DNA of 59,407 nucleotides from Flavobacteriaceae bacterium (GTDB lineage: Bacteria; Bacteroidota; Bacteroidia; Flavobacteriales; Flavobacteriaceae), in the NCBI GenBank assembly GCA_027080135.1, contig JALWUJ010000053.1:1-59407 (forward strand), written 5' to 3'. A model generated the notes under the pieces. That model saw nothing but the letters and a program-made list of their open reading frames with translations. It ran no database searches and was not told the origin of the DNA. Position numbers and translations under genes: made by a program. Below are positions 57,767 to 59,407 of the stretch, piece after piece (position 1 is the first letter of the stretch; each line of letters begins with the position of its first letter).

Positions 57767-59189
57767 TCTGAGAAACTCGAAGCGTATTTACCATCCCTTT
57801 TTCTTTCACCGGCATTGCTGCAAGGTTAATTAAGTAATCATTTTCTTGAACAAAACCTTTTTCGAAAGCTATTTCATTTACATCTTTTACCGTTTCGTCT
57901 GTACTAACATATTTATCGTAATAAAACGATTTTACGCCCCATAATAAATTAAGTCTAGACAGAATACGTTTGTTGGAAGTAAACACTAAAATATGTGCCG
58001 CTGGACGCCAAGCAGAAATCTGAAACGCCGTATAACCACTATTGGTTAAAGTACAAATTGCTTTGGCTTTTATCTCGTTTGCCATATGTGCTGCGTGATA
58101 ACAAATAGATTTGGTAATATACCTTTCGGTTTTAATGGAAGGCGGTTTTTGTGGAACCGAAATTAATGGTGAATTTTCAACTTTACTTAAAATATCAGCC
58201 ATTTTCTTGATTACTTCAACAGGATATTTTCCAACAGAAGTTTCCCCAGAAAGCATCACGGCATCTGCTCCATCCATCACAGAATTTGCTACATCGTTTA
58301 CCTCAGCTCTTGTAGGCGTAAGCGAATCGATCATCGTTTCCATCATCTGAGTGGCTATAATTACAGGAATCCTTGCTTTTTTTGCAGTTAATACCAATTG
58401 TTTCTGAATTAAAGGAACTTCTTCAGCAGGAACTTCCACACCTAAATCACCACGAGCTACCATTAGTCCGTCACAATAAGCAACAATTTTTTTAATGTTA
58501 CCGACTCCTTCAGGTTTTTCAATTTTTGCAATAATGGGTATTTTATAATCACTGTGTTTAGCGATTAATTTTTGTAATTTCTTTAAATCTTTGGCATATC
58601 TTACAAATGATAATGCAATCCAATCTACTTCTTGAGAAATGGCAAAAATAGCATCTCTTTTGTCTTTATCTGTTAATGCTGGTAATGACAATTTAGTATT
58701 GGGAAGATTTACTCCTTTTCTAGAGTTTAATATTCCTCCTTGAATAACCCTTGTCTTTACGGTATCAACACCATTTGTATCTGTTACTTCAAAAATAAGT
58801 TTCCCGTCATCTACTAAAATTCGTTCTCCCACATTTACATCTTCAGGAAAATTATTATAATTCATATAAACCCGTTTTTGGGTTCCTTCAAATTCTTTGC
58901 CTGTACAAAAATCTAATTCATCACCATCCTTTACTTCAACTCCTTCTTTCATCATACCTACTCGTAATTTTGGTCCTTGTAAATCGGCAAGAACTGCAGT
59001 ATTAGTTCCAAGCTCTTCACCGAGTTCTCTGATTATTTTAATGTTTGATTTTACAATATCATAATCGGCGTGAGAAAAATTAATTCTGAAAACATCAACG
59101 CCTTCTAAAATCATATTTTTCATAATCTCTCTTCTACTTACGGCTGGCCCTAAGGTTGCCACAATTTTTGTTCTTTTCTGATTTGGCAT
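57759..59189 (-). CDS. pyk: Pyruvate kinase
   Basis: RTKIVATLGPAVSRREIMKNMILEGVDVFRINFSHA; MVARGDLGVEVPAEEVPLIQK. Confidence 0.97.
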   Translation of the reverse strand: MPNQKRTKIVATLGPAVSRREIMKNMILEGVDVFRINFSHADYDIVKSNIKIIRELGEELGTNTAVLADLQGPKLRVGMMKEGVEVKDGDELDFCTGKEFEGTQKRVYMNYNNFPEDVNVGERILVDDGKLIFEVTDTNGVDTVKTRVIQGGILNSRKGVNLPNTKLSLPALTDKDKRDAIFAISQEVDWIALSFVRYAKDLKKLQKLIAKHSDYKIPIIAKIEKPEGVGNIKKIVAYCDGLMVARGDLGVEVPAEEVPLIQKQLVLTAKKARIPVIIATQMMETMIDSLTPTRAEVNDVANSVMDGADAVMLSGETSVGKYPVEVIKKMADILSKVENSPLISVPQKPPSIKTERYITKSICYHAAHMANEIKAKAICTLTNSGYTAFQISAWRPAAHILVFTSNKRILSRLNLLWGVKSFYYDKYVSTDETVKDVNEIAFEKGFVQENDYLINLAAMPVKEKGMVNTLRVSQIS

Positions 59190-59192
59190 TAG

Positions 59193-59407
59193 TTAAAAAA
59201 TTAGATTGTCTTTAGATTTAATTTTATCTGTATCAACTTCATAAGCAGATATTACTTGTTTAATTTCATTAATGGATGAAATTAAATTTCTGGTGGAAAC
59301 TTTTTCATAATCTGAATGAATTTTAAGAAAAAAATCTGCCGTTTTAAATTCATTAATTAAAAAAACTGTAATTGATTTTTCTGAATATAACTCGTTAAAT
59401 AATCCAC
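59193..59407 (-). CDS. IPExxxVDY family protein, truncated by window edge
   Basis: Reverse strand ends ...SINEIKQVISAYEVDTDKIKSKDNLIF*, immediately upstream of pyk. Confidence 0.65.
   Translation of the reverse strand, partial: GLFNELYSEKSITVFLINEFKTADFFLKIHSDYEKVSTRNLISSINEIKQVISAYEVDTDKIKSKDNLIF

Noticed and set aside
1-59407. Integrase, transposase, prophage or integron genes as drivers of the cassettes
   Set aside because: No ORF in the window resembles a recombinase; an enzyme acting in trans cannot be excluded.
1-59407. tRNA/rRNA genes or CRISPR arrays
   Set aside because: None recognised by eye; a tRNAscan/Infernal run would be needed for certainty.

Overview
Chromosomal window from a low-GC Bacteroidetes genome, most likely Flavobacteriaceae, judged from type IX secretion (T9SS) sorting tails, a batABCDE operon and the IPExxxVDY-pyk pair. 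No rRNA, tRNA, CRISPR array, transposase or integrase was recognised. Most genes are housekeeping: gmk, nadD, gpsA, pheS, a MoxR/DUF58/Bat aerotolerance cluster, a 3-hydroxyanthranilate dioxygenase plus ALDH pair, an alpha-2-macroglobulin/pbpC pair, dinB and pyk. The most notable observation is an arrangement seen three times. At nadD, dinB and an ALDH7-like gene, a block of secreted or lipoprotein genes lies directly after an intact housekeeping gene, and its secretome genes point tail-to-tail toward that gene. A second, diverged copy of only the 3' end of the housekeeping gene lies on the far side of the block, in the same orientation as the gene. This is the footprint expected from integration with 3'-end replacement (Campbell-like single crossover or site-specific), yet no recombinase is visible. 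In two of the three blocks the secreted gene closest to the 3'-end fragment appears switched out of frame in its signal peptide by a slippage-prone repeat: C10 in one, a 10-bp tandem repeat in the other. The third block carries an XRE regulator with two 18-bp palindromic operator-like sites. Other observations: two toxin-antitoxin loci with frameshifted toxins and intact antitoxins, palindromic repeats apparently inserted in frame in NadD, PheS and alpha-2-macroglobulin, and repeat-derived signal-peptide regions in two Bat genes. All calls come from reading the sequence; no database search was run.
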